Of a stretch of 30,155 nucleotides of DNA, positions 1 through 7,739 are shown one piece after another (the first letter of the stretch is position 1; every line of letters starts with the position of its first letter). The stretch covers positions 1 to 30,155 of the forward strand of contig JANLSO010000014.1 of assembly GCA_031362405.1 (NCBI GenBank), read 5' to 3'. Position numbers and translations under genes: made by a program. Under the pieces are notes generated by a model, which saw only the letters and a list, made by a program, of their open reading frames with translations, was not told the DNA's origin and searched no databases. This stretch comes from JANLSO01 sp031362405. Its GTDB lineage: Bacteria; Actinomycetota; Thermoleophilia; Miltoncostaeales; Miltoncostaeaceae.

Positions 1-1
1 G

Positions 2-901
2 CTCGCCGCCGCCCTGGCGACCACGGTGACCCTCGCCGGCTGTGGCGGTGGCGGTGGAGGTGGCGGCACCCCCGCCGCGTCATCGGCCACGCCATCCTCG
101 GCGACGCCCTCGGGTACGGCCGCCGGTCAGGTGCCGGCCGACGACGGCCTCTACGGAACCCTCGCCTCGGTTGATCCCAACATCGCCAGCGGGACCCTCA
201 GTGGATACGACGAGCTCGGCGTGCCGCGCGACGCGTTTGCGCAGATCGTGCGCGACCAGACGGGCTCCGGCGGCTCGCCCACCGAGCCGACCCTCGGGGG
301 TGTTCCGACGATCACACCCGCCACCCCGGTGCCGGCCACCGGTGAACCCCTTGTCGCCGTTCCCGGCAGCACCGTTCCGGTTGCGACGCCGGCGACTCCC
401 ACCACAACGACTCCCGCCCCTGTGGACGCGACGCCCGTCGAAGGGCGCGAGGCGAACTTCGACATCGGTGGCGAGCCCGTCGTGGCTCGCGTCGGCGACG
501 CGGTGCCGCCGCAGACCCAGCAGTTCACGGTGTCGAAGGTCGACGCGAAATCGGTGACCCTCACCCTGAACGGCGGCCTTCTGCCCGACGGCACCGACGC
601 CGTCACGCTGAAGGAGGGCGAGTCGATCACGCTCGACAACCAGACGGCCGGCACCAGCTACACGGTGAAACTCCTGAGCGTGAAGTTGGCGAAGCGAGGG
701 TTGAGTCGGGTGCCCGGCACCAGACTCAACCCTCGGCGCACAGATCGGTGCCAGGCACCGATCTGTGCGCCGGGAATCGTGTCGGGCGTACGCGGCCCGG
801 CGGGTATACCGGCACTCAGGCGGCGATCGGCCGGGTCGCCCGGCTGGCGGGTACACCGAGCGCCGGTGCGGGCTCGACCAACACGGGCATGGGGACGCTG
901 A
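2..901 (+). CDS. Lipoprotein with proline/threonine-rich linker and C-terminal beta domain (5' partial)
   Basis: The reading frame is open from the first bases, so the start lies upstream of the window; an in-frame GTG at 26 is probably internal to the signal peptide. A lipobox L-A-G-C places the lipidated Cys at codon 41-43, followed by a Gly run, so the protein should be membrane-anchored outside the cell. After the lipobox comes a low-complexity Ala/Pro/Thr region (to about 435), then a compact segment (about 445-690) rich in alternating hydrophobic residues, resembling small beta domains of pilus-assembly or envelope proteins. The frame then runs without a stop through two palindromic elements (695-772) and on to a TGA at 899-901, overlapping the convergent gene at 816-1190. 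The last 70 or so residues are Arg/Pro-rich and look non-native, so the original C-terminus was probably near 690. Function unknown. Confidence 0.7.
   Translation, partial: LAAALATTVTLAGCGGGGGGGGTPAASSATPSSATPSGTAAGQVPADDGLYGTLASVDPNIASGTLSGYDELGVPRDAFAQIVRDQTGSGGSPTEPTLGGVPTITPATPVPATGEPLVAVPGSTVPVATPATPTTTTPAPVDATPVEGREANFDIGGEPVVARVGDAVPPQTQQFTVSKVDAKSVTLTLNGGLLPDGTDAVTLKEGESITLDNQTAGTSYTVKLLSVKLAKRGLSRVPGTRLNPRRTDRCQAPICAPGIVSGVRGPAGIPALRRRSAGSPGWRVHRAPVRARPTRAWGR
695..735. repeat. Palindromic element 1 (core GGTGCC-C-GGCACC)
   Basis: This is an inverted repeat with 13-base arms (CGAGGGTTGAGTC and its complement) around the core at 709-721. One G/A mismatch separates arm and core. It is directly joined to the second element, sharing about two bases. 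It lies inside the 3' end of the lipoprotein frame. The arm sequence is unrelated to the arms of the other four elements. Confidence 0.75.
734..772. repeat. Palindromic element 2 (core GGTGCC-A-GGCACC)
   Basis: This is a perfect inverted repeat of 19-base arms around a single central A at 753. The outer arm is CGGCGCACAGATC and the inner core is GGTGCC/GGCACC. It abuts element 1, making a tandem pair. No T-run follows, so a classical intrinsic terminator is not indicated, although the RNA would form a very stable hairpin. Confidence 0.8.
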
Positions 902-1190
902 TCGGAGCCCGATAGCCGGGCAGCATCTCGACGACCTCGCACAGGTGCAGTACGAAGCCCGCCATCATCGGCAGCTCGAGGATGTCGCCTTTGCTGTACC
1001 GGCGCCCGCGCCATTCCATCCCTTTGCGAGGGCGGATGCGGCATGCAACGGCCTCGTCCGGCGTGGCTCCAAAGATCCCTTCATCAGGGAGGTTGGGGAC
1101 GGCCACCAGGGGTCGTCGCGGGGACGGAGTCTCGTGGAAGCCGACACGCCCGGCGGGCGCGCGTCGCACGAAACGTCGAAGCGGTTGCAT
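816..1190 (-). CDS. Hypothetical protein, 124 aa
   Basis: The gene starts with ATG at 1190 and ends at 816, convergent with the lipoprotein, whose extended tail overlaps it by 86 bases. The protein has a basic N-terminus, a central stretch with plausible globular composition (around EWRGRRYSKGDILELP, then a hydrophobic run MMAGFVLHLCEVVEML) and a Pro-rich C-terminus. No signal peptide is evident. The central 'Y-x-K-G-D-x-x-E-L-P' pattern recalls short phage-structural or barrel-like proteins, but I cannot assign a family. It is divergent from the surface-protein gene at 1351, with 160 bases between the starts. Confidence 0.5.
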   Translation of the reverse strand: MQPLRRFVRRAPAGRVGFHETPSPRRPLVAVPNLPDEGIFGATPDEAVACRIRPRKGMEWRGRRYSKGDILELPMMAGFVLHLCEVVEMLPGYRAPISVPMPVLVEPAPALGVPASRATRPIAA

Positions 1191-1350
1191 GGCCGGTCCG
1201 ATCGGTTGCGGCCGGCCGTCCTTGAGCCTTGGGGCAGGTGGTGGTGAACGAAACGTCCGTAAGCCTCAAGACGTCGTTCGTGCGTCCGATGTCTTCGCTG
1301 CACGACCCGGCGGGACCCACCGCACGAGACACGCGACGAATCGGGATGAG

Positions 1351-2796
1351 ATGAGTTCACACCAGCGCAAACGACCGGCGACCCCGATGGGCCGCGGGAC
1401 TCGGGCCATCGTGGCAACGGCACTCGGTGCCGGAGTCGGCCTGGTTGCACTTGCTCCGTCGGCGATGGCGGCAACGCCCGCGACGATCACGCTTCTGCCC
1501 GGCGGGCCGACCTCGGCATCGTTGAACGTCCGCACGACGACCGGCGCGACCGCGGTCGGCGCCCTGGAATGGTTCCGCCTGCGCGTGACGCCTGCCGGCA
1601 CCCCGTCGGTCGAGGTCCGTGGGTTCTGCGACGATCCCGAGCACATCATTTCCCCGAACCGTGTCTACGCGGTCGAGCTGCGCAACGCCGACGACGCCCC
1701 CGATCTGGCCAGCGCCGGGTACTCGGCCGTGTCGTATCTGCTTCGCCGTACGCCTGATCTGGTGGCCGCCGCCCCCGACAACACGCTCGAGGTCGCCGCG
1801 CTCCAGGTTGCGATCTGGCAGTTCGGGGGCCGTGTCCCGCTGACCGGCGCCAGCAACAACGCCGCTGTCAACGCCCGCGCTGCGGAGCTTCGCGCCATGG
1901 CCACGGGCGCGGCAACTCCGACGGCCCCCGCCGCCACAACGGCCGCCCCCCAGGCATGCGCCGCCAGCGGTCGCATCGAGGTCGCCATCACGGGTGCCCC
2001 TGGCGCTCGCGCCGCAGTTCAGGTCGCCGAAGGCACCGCCACGACGAGCGTTCCCACGGTGGTGCTCGGTCGCGACGGAACCGCGAGCGTCGCGGTGCGG
2101 GCCGCCACGGCCGGCCGCTCGGTCGTTCGGGTTCGCGTCGAGGCCGGTGTTTTGACCCGTGCCGCCCGACCCGGCAACGGAACCAAGGGTCCTCAGGAGA
2201 CCGTCTTCGTCACGGCTGGCGAAAGGGTGATCGACGTTCCGGTGAACTTCACCAGCTGCGCGGTCGAGCCGGGTGTCGAGCCGGGTGGCACGCCGGTGAC
2301 CCCGCCGGCGGTGACCCCTGCGCCAACACCGACCAAGCCGGCCGAGACGCCCACCGCTCCGGCCCCGGTGGATGATCCGGTCACCGACCCTGGCACCTTT
2401 CAGCCCACGCAGACCGTCCCGAAGCTGACCGTCGCAAAGCGCGGCCCGGTGAGCACACGTGCCGGCGGCACCCTGCGCTACTCGATCGTGGTCAAAAACA
2501 CCGGCAGTGCCGCGGCCGAGAACGTGAAGGTCGACGACGCGCTTCCCCTAACGGCCTCGGTCGTCTCGCGCGGCGCGGCGAGCCTGCGATCCGGTCGCCT
2601 GGTCTGGACGATCGGCCGCTTGGCAGCTGGTGGAAGCCGCACCCTCGTAGTGGTTCTGCGGGCCGATGGCGACGCGACGGCCCGTATCTGCAACACAGTG
2701 GTGGCCACCGGCGACGGTGACCTGCGGGCAACCGACCGCACGTGCGCCCGCATCGTCGGAGCCCCGGCGCGAGTGATACCTGCGGTTACCGGCTGA
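1351..2796 (+). CDS. Secreted thioester-domain (TED) surface protein with C-terminal DUF11 domain
   Basis: ATG at 1351 is chosen because a signal peptide follows directly (basic residues, hydrophobic core, cleavage near AMA-A at about residue 40). Residues about 45-190 look like a bacterial thioester domain: a Cys in the context GFCDDPEH (Cys93) and a Gln in LQVAIWQF (Gln152) match the Cys and Q-x-A-I-W pair that forms the internal thioester in Gram-positive adhesins. Residues about 200-310 look Ig-like, about 315-355 form a Pro/Thr linker, and about 356-470 match DUF11 (the KNTGSAAAENVKVDDALP region). The total is 481 aa. No LPXTG motif or C-terminal membrane helix is present, so the mode of wall attachment is unclear. 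The likely role is covalent attachment to surfaces or host/matrix amines, inferred from the family. Confidence 0.7.
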   Translation: MSSHQRKRPATPMGRGTRAIVATALGAGVGLVALAPSAMAATPATITLLPGGPTSASLNVRTTTGATAVGALEWFRLRVTPAGTPSVEVRGFCDDPEHIISPNRVYAVELRNADDAPDLASAGYSAVSYLLRRTPDLVAAAPDNTLEVAALQVAIWQFGGRVPLTGASNNAAVNARAAELRAMATGAATPTAPAATTAAPQACAASGRIEVAITGAPGARAAVQVAEGTATTSVPTVVLGRDGTASVAVRAATAGRSVVRVRVEAGVLTRAARPGNGTKGPQETVFVTAGERVIDVPVNFTSCAVEPGVEPGGTPVTPPAVTPAPTPTKPAETPTAPAPVDDPVTDPGTFQPTQTVPKLTVAKRGPVSTRAGGTLRYSIVVKNTGSAAAENVKVDDALPLTASVVSRGAASLRSGRLVWTIGRLAAGGSRTLVVVLRADGDATARICNTVVATGDGDLRATDRTCARIVGAPARVIPAVTG

Positions 2797-2810
2797 GCGG
2801 CGAGATCGTC

Positions 2811-2838
2811 GGGGGCCGCGTCGTCTGGCGCGGCCCCC
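2811..2838. terminator. GC-rich hairpin between convergent genes
   Basis: This is a perfect 10-bp stem (GGGGGCCGCG / CGCGGCCCCC) with an 8-base loop, lying between the surface-protein stop at 2796 and the end of the convergent gene at 2845. There is no T-run. Its position suggests a bidirectional terminator. Confidence 0.6.
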
Positions 2839-2844
2839 AGAGGT

Positions 2845-3033
2845 CTACGGCGTTACCGGGTTCTCTTGAGACGCCGCAAGGGCGGTTTCGAGTCGCTCCC
2901 ATGCTCGTCGCTCAGCCTCTTCGTGGTCTGAGGGACTCGAATAGAGGTGCGCGCCGCGTGACACGGCCAGATAGTCGGCGCGTGCGCGGTCGAGGTCGTC
3001 TGCGGCACTGCGGATGAGGGTCGCATCGGTCAT
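2845..3033 (-). CDS. Small helical hypothetical protein, 62 aa
   Basis: ATG is at 3033, with a GGGAG-like ribosome site a few bases upstream. The sequence is rich in Ala, Glu, Asp and Arg and is predicted by eye to be mostly helical and cytosolic (for example the DHEEAERRAWERLETALA segment). It has no signal peptide, Cys or membrane segment. It is divergent from the UPF0182 gene, with a 112-base gap to the leader ORF there, and convergent with the surface-protein gene. Function unknown. Confidence 0.55.
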   Translation of the reverse strand: MTDATLIRSAADDLDRARADYLAVSRGAHLYSSPSDHEEAERRAWERLETALAASQENPVTP

Positions 3034-3132
3034 CGAGGGCTCCCGGTGTTCGTAATGACTGAGTGGAGTATGGACCTCTTCGCGGCTGACGCCAGCGCCA
3101 TCGGTTTAAGAGTTGGAAGGGGTTGTGTGCAG

Positions 3133-3138
3133 TAGCCT
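3133..3138 (+). promoter_or_regulatory. Candidate -10 box (TAGCCT) for the UPF0182 transcript
   Basis: TAGCCT fits the actinobacterial TANNNT -10 pattern. Seven bases later is a GTG (3146), so the transcript could begin at the first base of a tiny leader ORF. No clear -35 box is visible. Confidence 0.4.
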
Positions 3139-3145
3139 GGGTGTC

Positions 3146-3172
3146 GTGCCCGTACTGGCCCTTCTTCGATGA
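3146..3172 (+). CDS. Putative leaderless 8-codon upstream ORF
   Basis: GTG at 3146 opens the peptide MPVLALLR. Its TGA (3170-3172) overlaps the ATG of the UPF0182 gene as ATGA. The downstream gene has no Shine-Dalgarno sequence, so termination-reinitiation from this short ORF could supply its translation. It sits exactly 7 bases after a TANNNT box, the same spacing seen before the genes at 18457 and 21052. This is a positional argument only; the peptide itself need not have a function. Confidence 0.35.
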   Translation: MPVLALLR

Positions 3173-6100
3173 ACCGGCTGCGTCCCCTGCGTTGGGTGGC
3201 CGTGGCCGTCGTCGCCCTCCTCGTCCTCGCGCGGATTGTTCTGCACTACGGCGCCGAGATCACCATCAAGAGCGCGTTTTACGACGCCCTGGGCATGGGC
3301 GGGGCGTACGACCGACGCTGGCATACGAGCGTGCTGCTGGCGCTGACCGGCGTCCTCATCGCGCTCGCGGTTGCTCTGGTTCCGGTTTTTGTGTCGCGTG
3401 CCGCCCGCGGAGGTGCCGACCTTCGCGCCGTACCGTCGGGGCCGACAGGGCCGTTGACCGAGGCCGAGATCGATCGGATCAAGGGCCGGCTCGATCGCGA
3501 CGAGATCTTCGACCCCGAGGAGGTCGCCGCGCCGTCGGCAACGCCGCGCGCGAAATGGATGCGCAACGTCGGCTGGGCGGGCTTTGGAATCGCCGCCGTA
3601 CTGGTGATGGCGAGCATCGTGCCGAGCCTCGTCGGCGCCCGCGACGACCTCCTGGCGGCGCGCGACGCCGTTTCGTTTGGCCAGGTTGATCCGGTCTTCG
3701 GGCGTGACGTCTCGTTCTTTGTCTTTGTCGAACCGGCACTGCGACAACTCGTCGGTCTCGTCCTCTCGGTCGCGTTCCTCGTGGGCCTTGTCTCCGTCGC
3801 GACCGGCGGTGCGATCGTCTACGCCGAGCGCCAGCGCGGCGCTATGGCCTCGGCGAACGCCGTGTTGGAGCGCACGACCAGCGTGGTGTACGCCGCGGCG
3901 GGAGTGCTCGCTCTGGGCATCGCGGCGACCCTCTGGCTGTCGCGCTACGAGTTGACGGTCGCCGATGGCGACGTCGTTGCCGGGGCGGGAGCCGCTACCC
4001 GGGCCATCGACATTCCGACCCGTGCGGTCGGTGCGGTGCTCATCGCCGTGCTCGGTCTGGGCCTGATCGCGCTCGCCGCACCGCGGCTGCGGCGCCGTAT
4101 CACTGAGCTTCCCGCCGGCACCGCAGCGAAGATCGCCGTGGTCATCTGGGCGGTCACGGTTGTTCTCCTGGTCGTGCTCGCCTCGCCGTGGTGGCTGATT
4201 CTGGGGGTCCCCGTCGCGATCGCCGCCGTTGTCTTGTGGCGCATGCGTCCGACGGTCTGGCAGGTGCGACGCACGCCGTTCTGGGCTCCGGCGGCGCTGG
4301 TTGCGGCGAGCACCATCGTGGCCGCGGCGATCGGGCCGATCGGGGCGGCGCTGAACGATGCGATCGTGCTGCGCGGCTCCCAGCTTCAGGTGGAGCGCGA
4401 GAACATCGAGGCGACGCTTTCGTCGACGCGGATCGCCTCGGGCATCGACAAGGCCCAGGCACGGACGGCCGACTACCGGCGCAACGGGGTCACGCGGAAA
4501 GCCATTGCCGCCGCCCCGGCGTCGACGGGGTCATTGCGTTTCCTCGACATCCCGCCGACGCTCGAGGCCTGTTTGCGCCTTCAGACGTTCAACCAGTTCT
4601 ACCGCTGCGGTGATGTCGATGTCGATCGCTACCCGCTGGAAGGAGCCCGGCGCACCGTGTTCTCGATCGGTCGCGAGATCAACTACCCGATCGCGACCGG
4701 GTTTCAGCGTCAGCACTTCTCCTTCACCCATGGCTACGGGCTGATCCTCGCGCCGGTCAATGAGATCGAGCCGGATACCGGTCGTCCCCGTTGGATCGCC
4801 GGAGACATCCCCCAAAGGGGCCTCGACCTGCAGCGCCCGGAGATCTACTTCGGCGCACAAGACGCGATGCCGTGGTCGATGGTCAACACGAGCCAGCGTG
4901 TCTTCAACGGCCAGACCAATGTCGACAATCTCAGATGGGAAGGCACGACCGGCATTCGGGTCGGGTCCGGGTGGCGTCGTCTCGCGATGACCGAGTACCT
5001 CGGTGGTCTGCCGTTTGTCGGCGGCGGACGGCGGGTGTGGAACGCGACCTCGGGTCGACCCGCCGACGCGGACAGCCAGCTGCTTCTCTTCCGCGATATC
5101 CGCGCCCGGGTCGCCGAGATCGCGCCCTTCCTGGCTCCCGATGGCGACCCCTGGTTCGTTGCCGACAAGGGCCGGTTGTGGGTGATGGAGAACACCTACG
5201 TCGCGACCGGTCGCTACCCCTACGCGGCGCGTTTCAACGGGGCGAACTACGTGCGCACGGCGGCCGTGGCGGTGATGGACGCGTACTCCGGCGATACGAA
5301 GCTCTACGTGCCCGACGCCAACGAGCCGATGACCAAGACATGGCGGTCGGTCTATCCGGAGGTCTTCTCCGACATCGATCAGATGCCCGCCGGCCTGCGC
5401 AAGCACATGCGCTTCGGAGAGGGTCTTTTCGACTTCCAAGCGGAGGCAATCGGGCGTTACCACGTCAGCGATCCGGAGACGTTTTTCAACGGCGATGAAG
5501 CCTGGGCGTCGACTCAGGAGGCATACGGCCCCGGTGTGCAGGGCACCCAGCAGCTGTCCGCGGCGCGGTACACGTACGCGGTGCTGCCGGGCGATGCGAC
5601 GGAGCGATTCCTTCTGATCCGGTCGTTCAAGCCGGCAACACCCGGTCGCGGAATCGGCTTCTCAGGTTGGTTGGCCGCCTCCAACGAGCCGGAGGACTTC
5701 GGCCGGCTCACGCTCGTGAACTTCCCCGCCAATGAGACCCAAGCCCTCGATTCTCTCGATACGTTCACCTCGAACGTCGTCAAGGATCCCCAGCTGTCGG
5801 AGGAGATCGGCCAACGACGCGACTCGGTGCTACGCGGCAACACCATCGTCGTCCCGATTGGTGAGGGGCTTCTCTACGTCCAGCCGCTCTACCTCGATTC
5901 GTCGAATGACTCTTTGCCGACCCTGTGGCAGGTGATCGTCAGCTTCGGCAACGGCCGCGTGTTCGCGGCCGCCAGCTTCAGCCAGGCCTTGGAGGCGGCG
6001 CTCGGAGCATCAGGACAGGGAGGAGGCGACGGCGCCGATCCGCCTCGCGATTCGACCCTGGCCCAGCTCGTCGAGCAGTCGTCGCGGGAGTTCGATGCCT

Positions 6101-6276
6101 ACCGCAAGGCCTTCGGCGAGGGCGACTACCCCGAAGCCGCACGTCGCCTCAACCGGTTCCAACGCGCCCTCGAAGCCGCCCGTCAACTCGCTGCCAGGGG
6201 CTCGGGCACCCCCACAACACCCGCGGCCCCGGCGACCCCGCCTACCCCAACGACTTCGACACCCGCGAACCCGTAG
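3169..6276 (+). CDS. UPF0182 family large membrane protein
   Basis: This 1035-aa protein fits the UPF0182 (COG1615) family in length and layout. The N-terminal 380 residues carry about seven hydrophobic helices (for example near residues 7-29, 52-75, 137-157, 185-210, 237-260, 282-302 and 320-345). A large, mostly soluble domain follows, with family-typical stretches around FTHGYGLILAPVNE and DIPQRGLDLQRPEIYFG, then an acidic C-terminal segment and a Pro/Thr-rich tail. The family is widespread in Actinobacteria and cyanobacteria, and its biochemical role is unknown. ATG at 3169 is the only sensible start in frame and has no Shine-Dalgarno site; it overlaps an 8-codon upstream ORF. A palindromic element follows 62 bases after the stop. 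Confidence 0.9.
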   Translation: MNRLRPLRWVAVAVVALLVLARIVLHYGAEITIKSAFYDALGMGGAYDRRWHTSVLLALTGVLIALAVALVPVFVSRAARGGADLRAVPSGPTGPLTEAEIDRIKGRLDRDEIFDPEEVAAPSATPRAKWMRNVGWAGFGIAAVLVMASIVPSLVGARDDLLAARDAVSFGQVDPVFGRDVSFFVFVEPALRQLVGLVLSVAFLVGLVSVATGGAIVYAERQRGAMASANAVLERTTSVVYAAAGVLALGIAATLWLSRYELTVADGDVVAGAGAATRAIDIPTRAVGAVLIAVLGLGLIALAAPRLRRRITELPAGTAAKIAVVIWAVTVVLLVVLASPWWLILGVPVAIAAVVLWRMRPTVWQVRRTPFWAPAALVAASTIVAAAIGPIGAALNDAIVLRGSQLQVERENIEATLSSTRIASGIDKAQARTADYRRNGVTRKAIAAAPASTGSLRFLDIPPTLEACLRLQTFNQFYRCGDVDVDRYPLEGARRTVFSIGREINYPIATGFQRQHFSFTHGYGLILAPVNEIEPDTGRPRWIAGDIPQRGLDLQRPEIYFGAQDAMPWSMVNTSQRVFNGQTNVDNLRWEGTTGIRVGSGWRRLAMTEYLGGLPFVGGGRRVWNATSGRPADADSQLLLFRDIRARVAEIAPFLAPDGDPWFVADKGRLWVMENTYVATGRYPYAARFNGANYVRTAAVAVMDAYSGDTKLYVPDANEPMTKTWRSVYPEVFSDIDQMPAGLRKHMRFGEGLFDFQAEAIGRYHVSDPETFFNGDEAWASTQEAYGPGVQGTQQLSAARYTYAVLPGDATERFLLIRSFKPATPGRGIGFSGWLAASNEPEDFGRLTLVNFPANETQALDSLDTFTSNVVKDPQLSEEIGQRRDSVLRGNTIVVPIGEGLLYVQPLYLDSSNDSLPTLWQVIVSFGNGRVFAAASFSQALEAALGASGQGGGDGADPPRDSTLAQLVEQSSREFDAYRKAFGEGDYPEAARRLNRFQRALEAARQLAARGSGTPTTPAAPATPPTPTTSTPANP

Positions 6277-6439
6277 CCGCGCTGCCGCTGCGTGCAGGCG
6301 CGCTCCATCGCACCCTTGAAAGCGCGTGACACCTGACGATGTCACCACCGGTGCCAGGCACCGGTGGTGACATTCCGAGTCCCTGAGCGGTCATAACTCC
6401 CCAGAGCAAGGAGACGAGCAAGAGCAGGAGGACCGGCAT
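6242..6439 (-). pseudogene. Signal-peptide-like small ORF truncated by a palindromic element
   Basis: ATG at 6439 overlaps the stop of the upstream frameshifted membrane gene as TGATG. The first 23 residues form a strongly hydrophobic helix (MPVLLLLLVSLLWGVMTAQ). At residue 23 the frame enters palindromic element 3 and then reads Arg/Ser-rich sequence antisense to the end of the UPF0182 gene. Only the N-terminal hydrophobic part looks native. I read it as a small membrane or secreted protein whose 3' end was replaced by the element. An intact 65-aa protein cannot be excluded. Confidence 0.35.
6339..6373. repeat. Palindromic element 3 (core GGTGCC-A-GGCACC)
   Basis: This is a perfect 17-base-arm inverted repeat centred on A6356, with arms ATGTCACCACC around the conserved core. 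The arm motif TGTCACCACC is the same as in element 4 at 20146. It lies between the UPF0182 stop and the minus-strand small ORF. Confidence 0.8.
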
Positions 6440-6827
6440 CAGCGTGGTCGCCGGGCGCTCCCCACCCCGCGGCCGACGTTACGACGGCCATGCCCCTTGG
6501 CGGCGATGCGCGCGGCTTCGGCTGAGTGGAACGTAACGGCCACGGTGGGGTTCCGGAGGTTCACCGCGAGCGCCGATCCTGCCACGGTGAGCCCAACCGT
6601 CGCGGCGAGGCCCAGGGGTACGGCTCACTGAGCGTAGCCAGGAGCGCCCCGAGCGCCCCGGGCGCGCCGAGGCCTGCGCCAGTCGCGATGCCGGGAGCCA
6701 CGGCGAGCGGGCGTTGTCGGCCGAGGTGGATCAGCAGGACCCCGAGCCACAGAATCAGTGGTGCAACGACTATCAGGCCGACGACCTGGGCGACCAGAAC
6801 GTCCCAGCCCTCGCTGCTCTGGATCAT
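6439..6827 (-). pseudogene. Membrane protein gene with a frameshift at a C-run
   Basis: ATG at 6827 opens a protein with two hydrophobic helices (around VLVAQVVGLIVVAPLILWLG and the Ala/Gly/Leu stretch ending LLATLSEPY). The original frame then degrades into Arg/Ser/Trp sequence. Shifting frame at the CCCC run (plus-strand 6615-6618) restores a third hydrophobic helix (LGLAATVGLTVAGSALAV) and a plausible cytosolic tail (NPTVAVTFHSAEAARIAAKG) ending at TGA 6439-6441. Loss of one C from a five-C run would explain this. It is either a true pseudogene or a sequencing error. The unshifted frame stays open to 6561 and could be annotated as a 116-aa protein from an upstream ATG at 6911. Family not recognised. 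Confidence 0.45.
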
Positions 6828-7013
6828 GCGTCTGTAACGGCTGGGTGCGAAGGGCGGCAGGAGCGCTCCGCGGACCCGAGAAGCGCGTAGCCCTGACATC
6901 TGTGGGCACACGAGGCGCCGGACACGGGAGATGAGGTCGGCGCAGGCACAGGGCGGGGTGCGCCGCCGCCACGGGAGGCATCCGAGCCACTCCGATCCGT
7001 CCGAGTGATCGCC

Positions 7014-7019
7014 GATACT
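7014..7019 (+). promoter_or_regulatory. Candidate -10 box (GATACT)
   Basis: GATACT lies 9 bases before the ATG at 7029, which has no Shine-Dalgarno site, so a leaderless or very short leader transcript is likely. Confidence 0.4.
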
Positions 7020-7028
7020 TCCCCGTCA

Positions 7029-7517
7029 ATGGACGAGCGCGCAAACACCGTCGAGGAGAACGTCGAGGCGCTTGCGCGTCTCTCGTACGAAATCGCCCTC
7101 CGCGGTTTGGGTCAGCAGGAAGCGTCGGTCGCAGAACTGCGCGCGCGAACGGGAACCCTCCTCACCGCGGCTTCCCTGTTGGCCACCTTCCTCGGGGCGC
7201 TCGCCCTCGATCGTGAAGGGCTCGGGGTTCTCTCGGTTGTGGCGCTCACGGCCTACGGGCTGTCGGGAATCCTCTGCGTATGGATCCTTCTTCCGAAGCC
7301 GGGTTTCGTGTTCCGACTCAGTGGCCCTGAACTCTACGAGCGTGAGTACGGCGTCGAGCTTGGAGAGGTTCATCGCCGCTTGGCGTATTGGATCGAGGGT
7401 TACGCGATCGCAAATCAGCGCCTCGCCGTGCGTCTGCAGCGAGGCTTCCGGTTCGCCGCGGCCGGTCTGCTCCTCGAGGCGATTCTCTGGGGGCTGCACC
7501 TCGCGGGTGTATCCTGA
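7029..7517 (+). CDS. Three-TM hypothetical membrane protein
   Basis: ATG at 7029 is preferred over an in-frame GTG at 7005 because a -10-like GATACT sits between them. The 162-aa protein begins with an amphipathic acidic helix, then has two hydrophobic segments (around residues 43-60 and 65-90), a polar stretch containing LSGPELYEREYG, and a third hydrophobic helix at the C-terminus. The pattern of a helical 'Q-E-A-S-x-x-E-L-R-A-R-T' segment followed by TM helices is common in small actinobacterial membrane proteins of unknown function. Some stress or defence effectors have a similar helix-then-TM layout, but I see nothing here that supports such a role. A short polyproline ORF begins 5 bases after the stop. 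Confidence 0.7.
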   Translation: MDERANTVEENVEALARLSYEIALRGLGQQEASVAELRARTGTLLTAASLLATFLGALALDREGLGVLSVVALTAYGLSGILCVWILLPKPGFVFRLSGPELYEREYGVELGEVHRRLAYWIEGYAIANQRLAVRLQRGFRFAAAGLLLEAILWGLHLAGVS

Positions 7518-7521
7518 GGGC

Positions 7522-7641
7522 ATGAGCGCATCCACGGCAGCGTCTGCTCAGCCGCAACCTCCGCCTCCGCCTCCGCCTCCGCCTCCTGGGCTCGGGATCC
7601 CTGAGACGCAAGGCGGTCGTCCGGGGGCCGAGACGAAGTAG
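7522..7641 (+). CDS. Polyproline microprotein, 39 aa
   Basis: ATG at 7522 follows the stop of the 3-TM gene by four bases, with GAGGG just upstream as a ribosome site. The peptide starts MSASTAASAQPQ, then has ten consecutive prolines encoded by CCTCCG hexamer repeats (7558-7587), then a Gly/Glu tail. A run of prolines of this length should need EF-P, which is encoded at 12075. The repeat may be only a DNA slippage product, so coding status is uncertain. Confidence 0.4.
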   Translation: MSASTAASAQPQPPPPPPPPPPGLGIPETQGGRPGAETK

Positions 7642-7724
7642 CGGCACGAGGGCTGTGCAGGCCCGGTGGGGTGTTGTTCGGCACCCGACCCCTTCGTGAC
7701 CTGCTCGATGTGCTGCCCGTCATC

Positions 7725-7730
7725 TAAACT
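7725..7730 (+). promoter_or_regulatory. Candidate -10 box (TAAACT) for the aro operon
   Basis: TAAACT fits TANNNT and sits 9 bases before the aroC GTG at 7740. No Shine-Dalgarno site is present, so aroC is probably read from a leaderless mRNA. No convincing -35 is visible. Confidence 0.5.
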
Positions 7731-7739
7731 CCCGGGCCC

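Noticed and set aside
982..1350. Upstream extension of the thioester-domain protein frame
   Set aside because: The added residues are Arg/Gly-rich and would bury the signal peptide; part of it is antisense to the 816-1190 gene.
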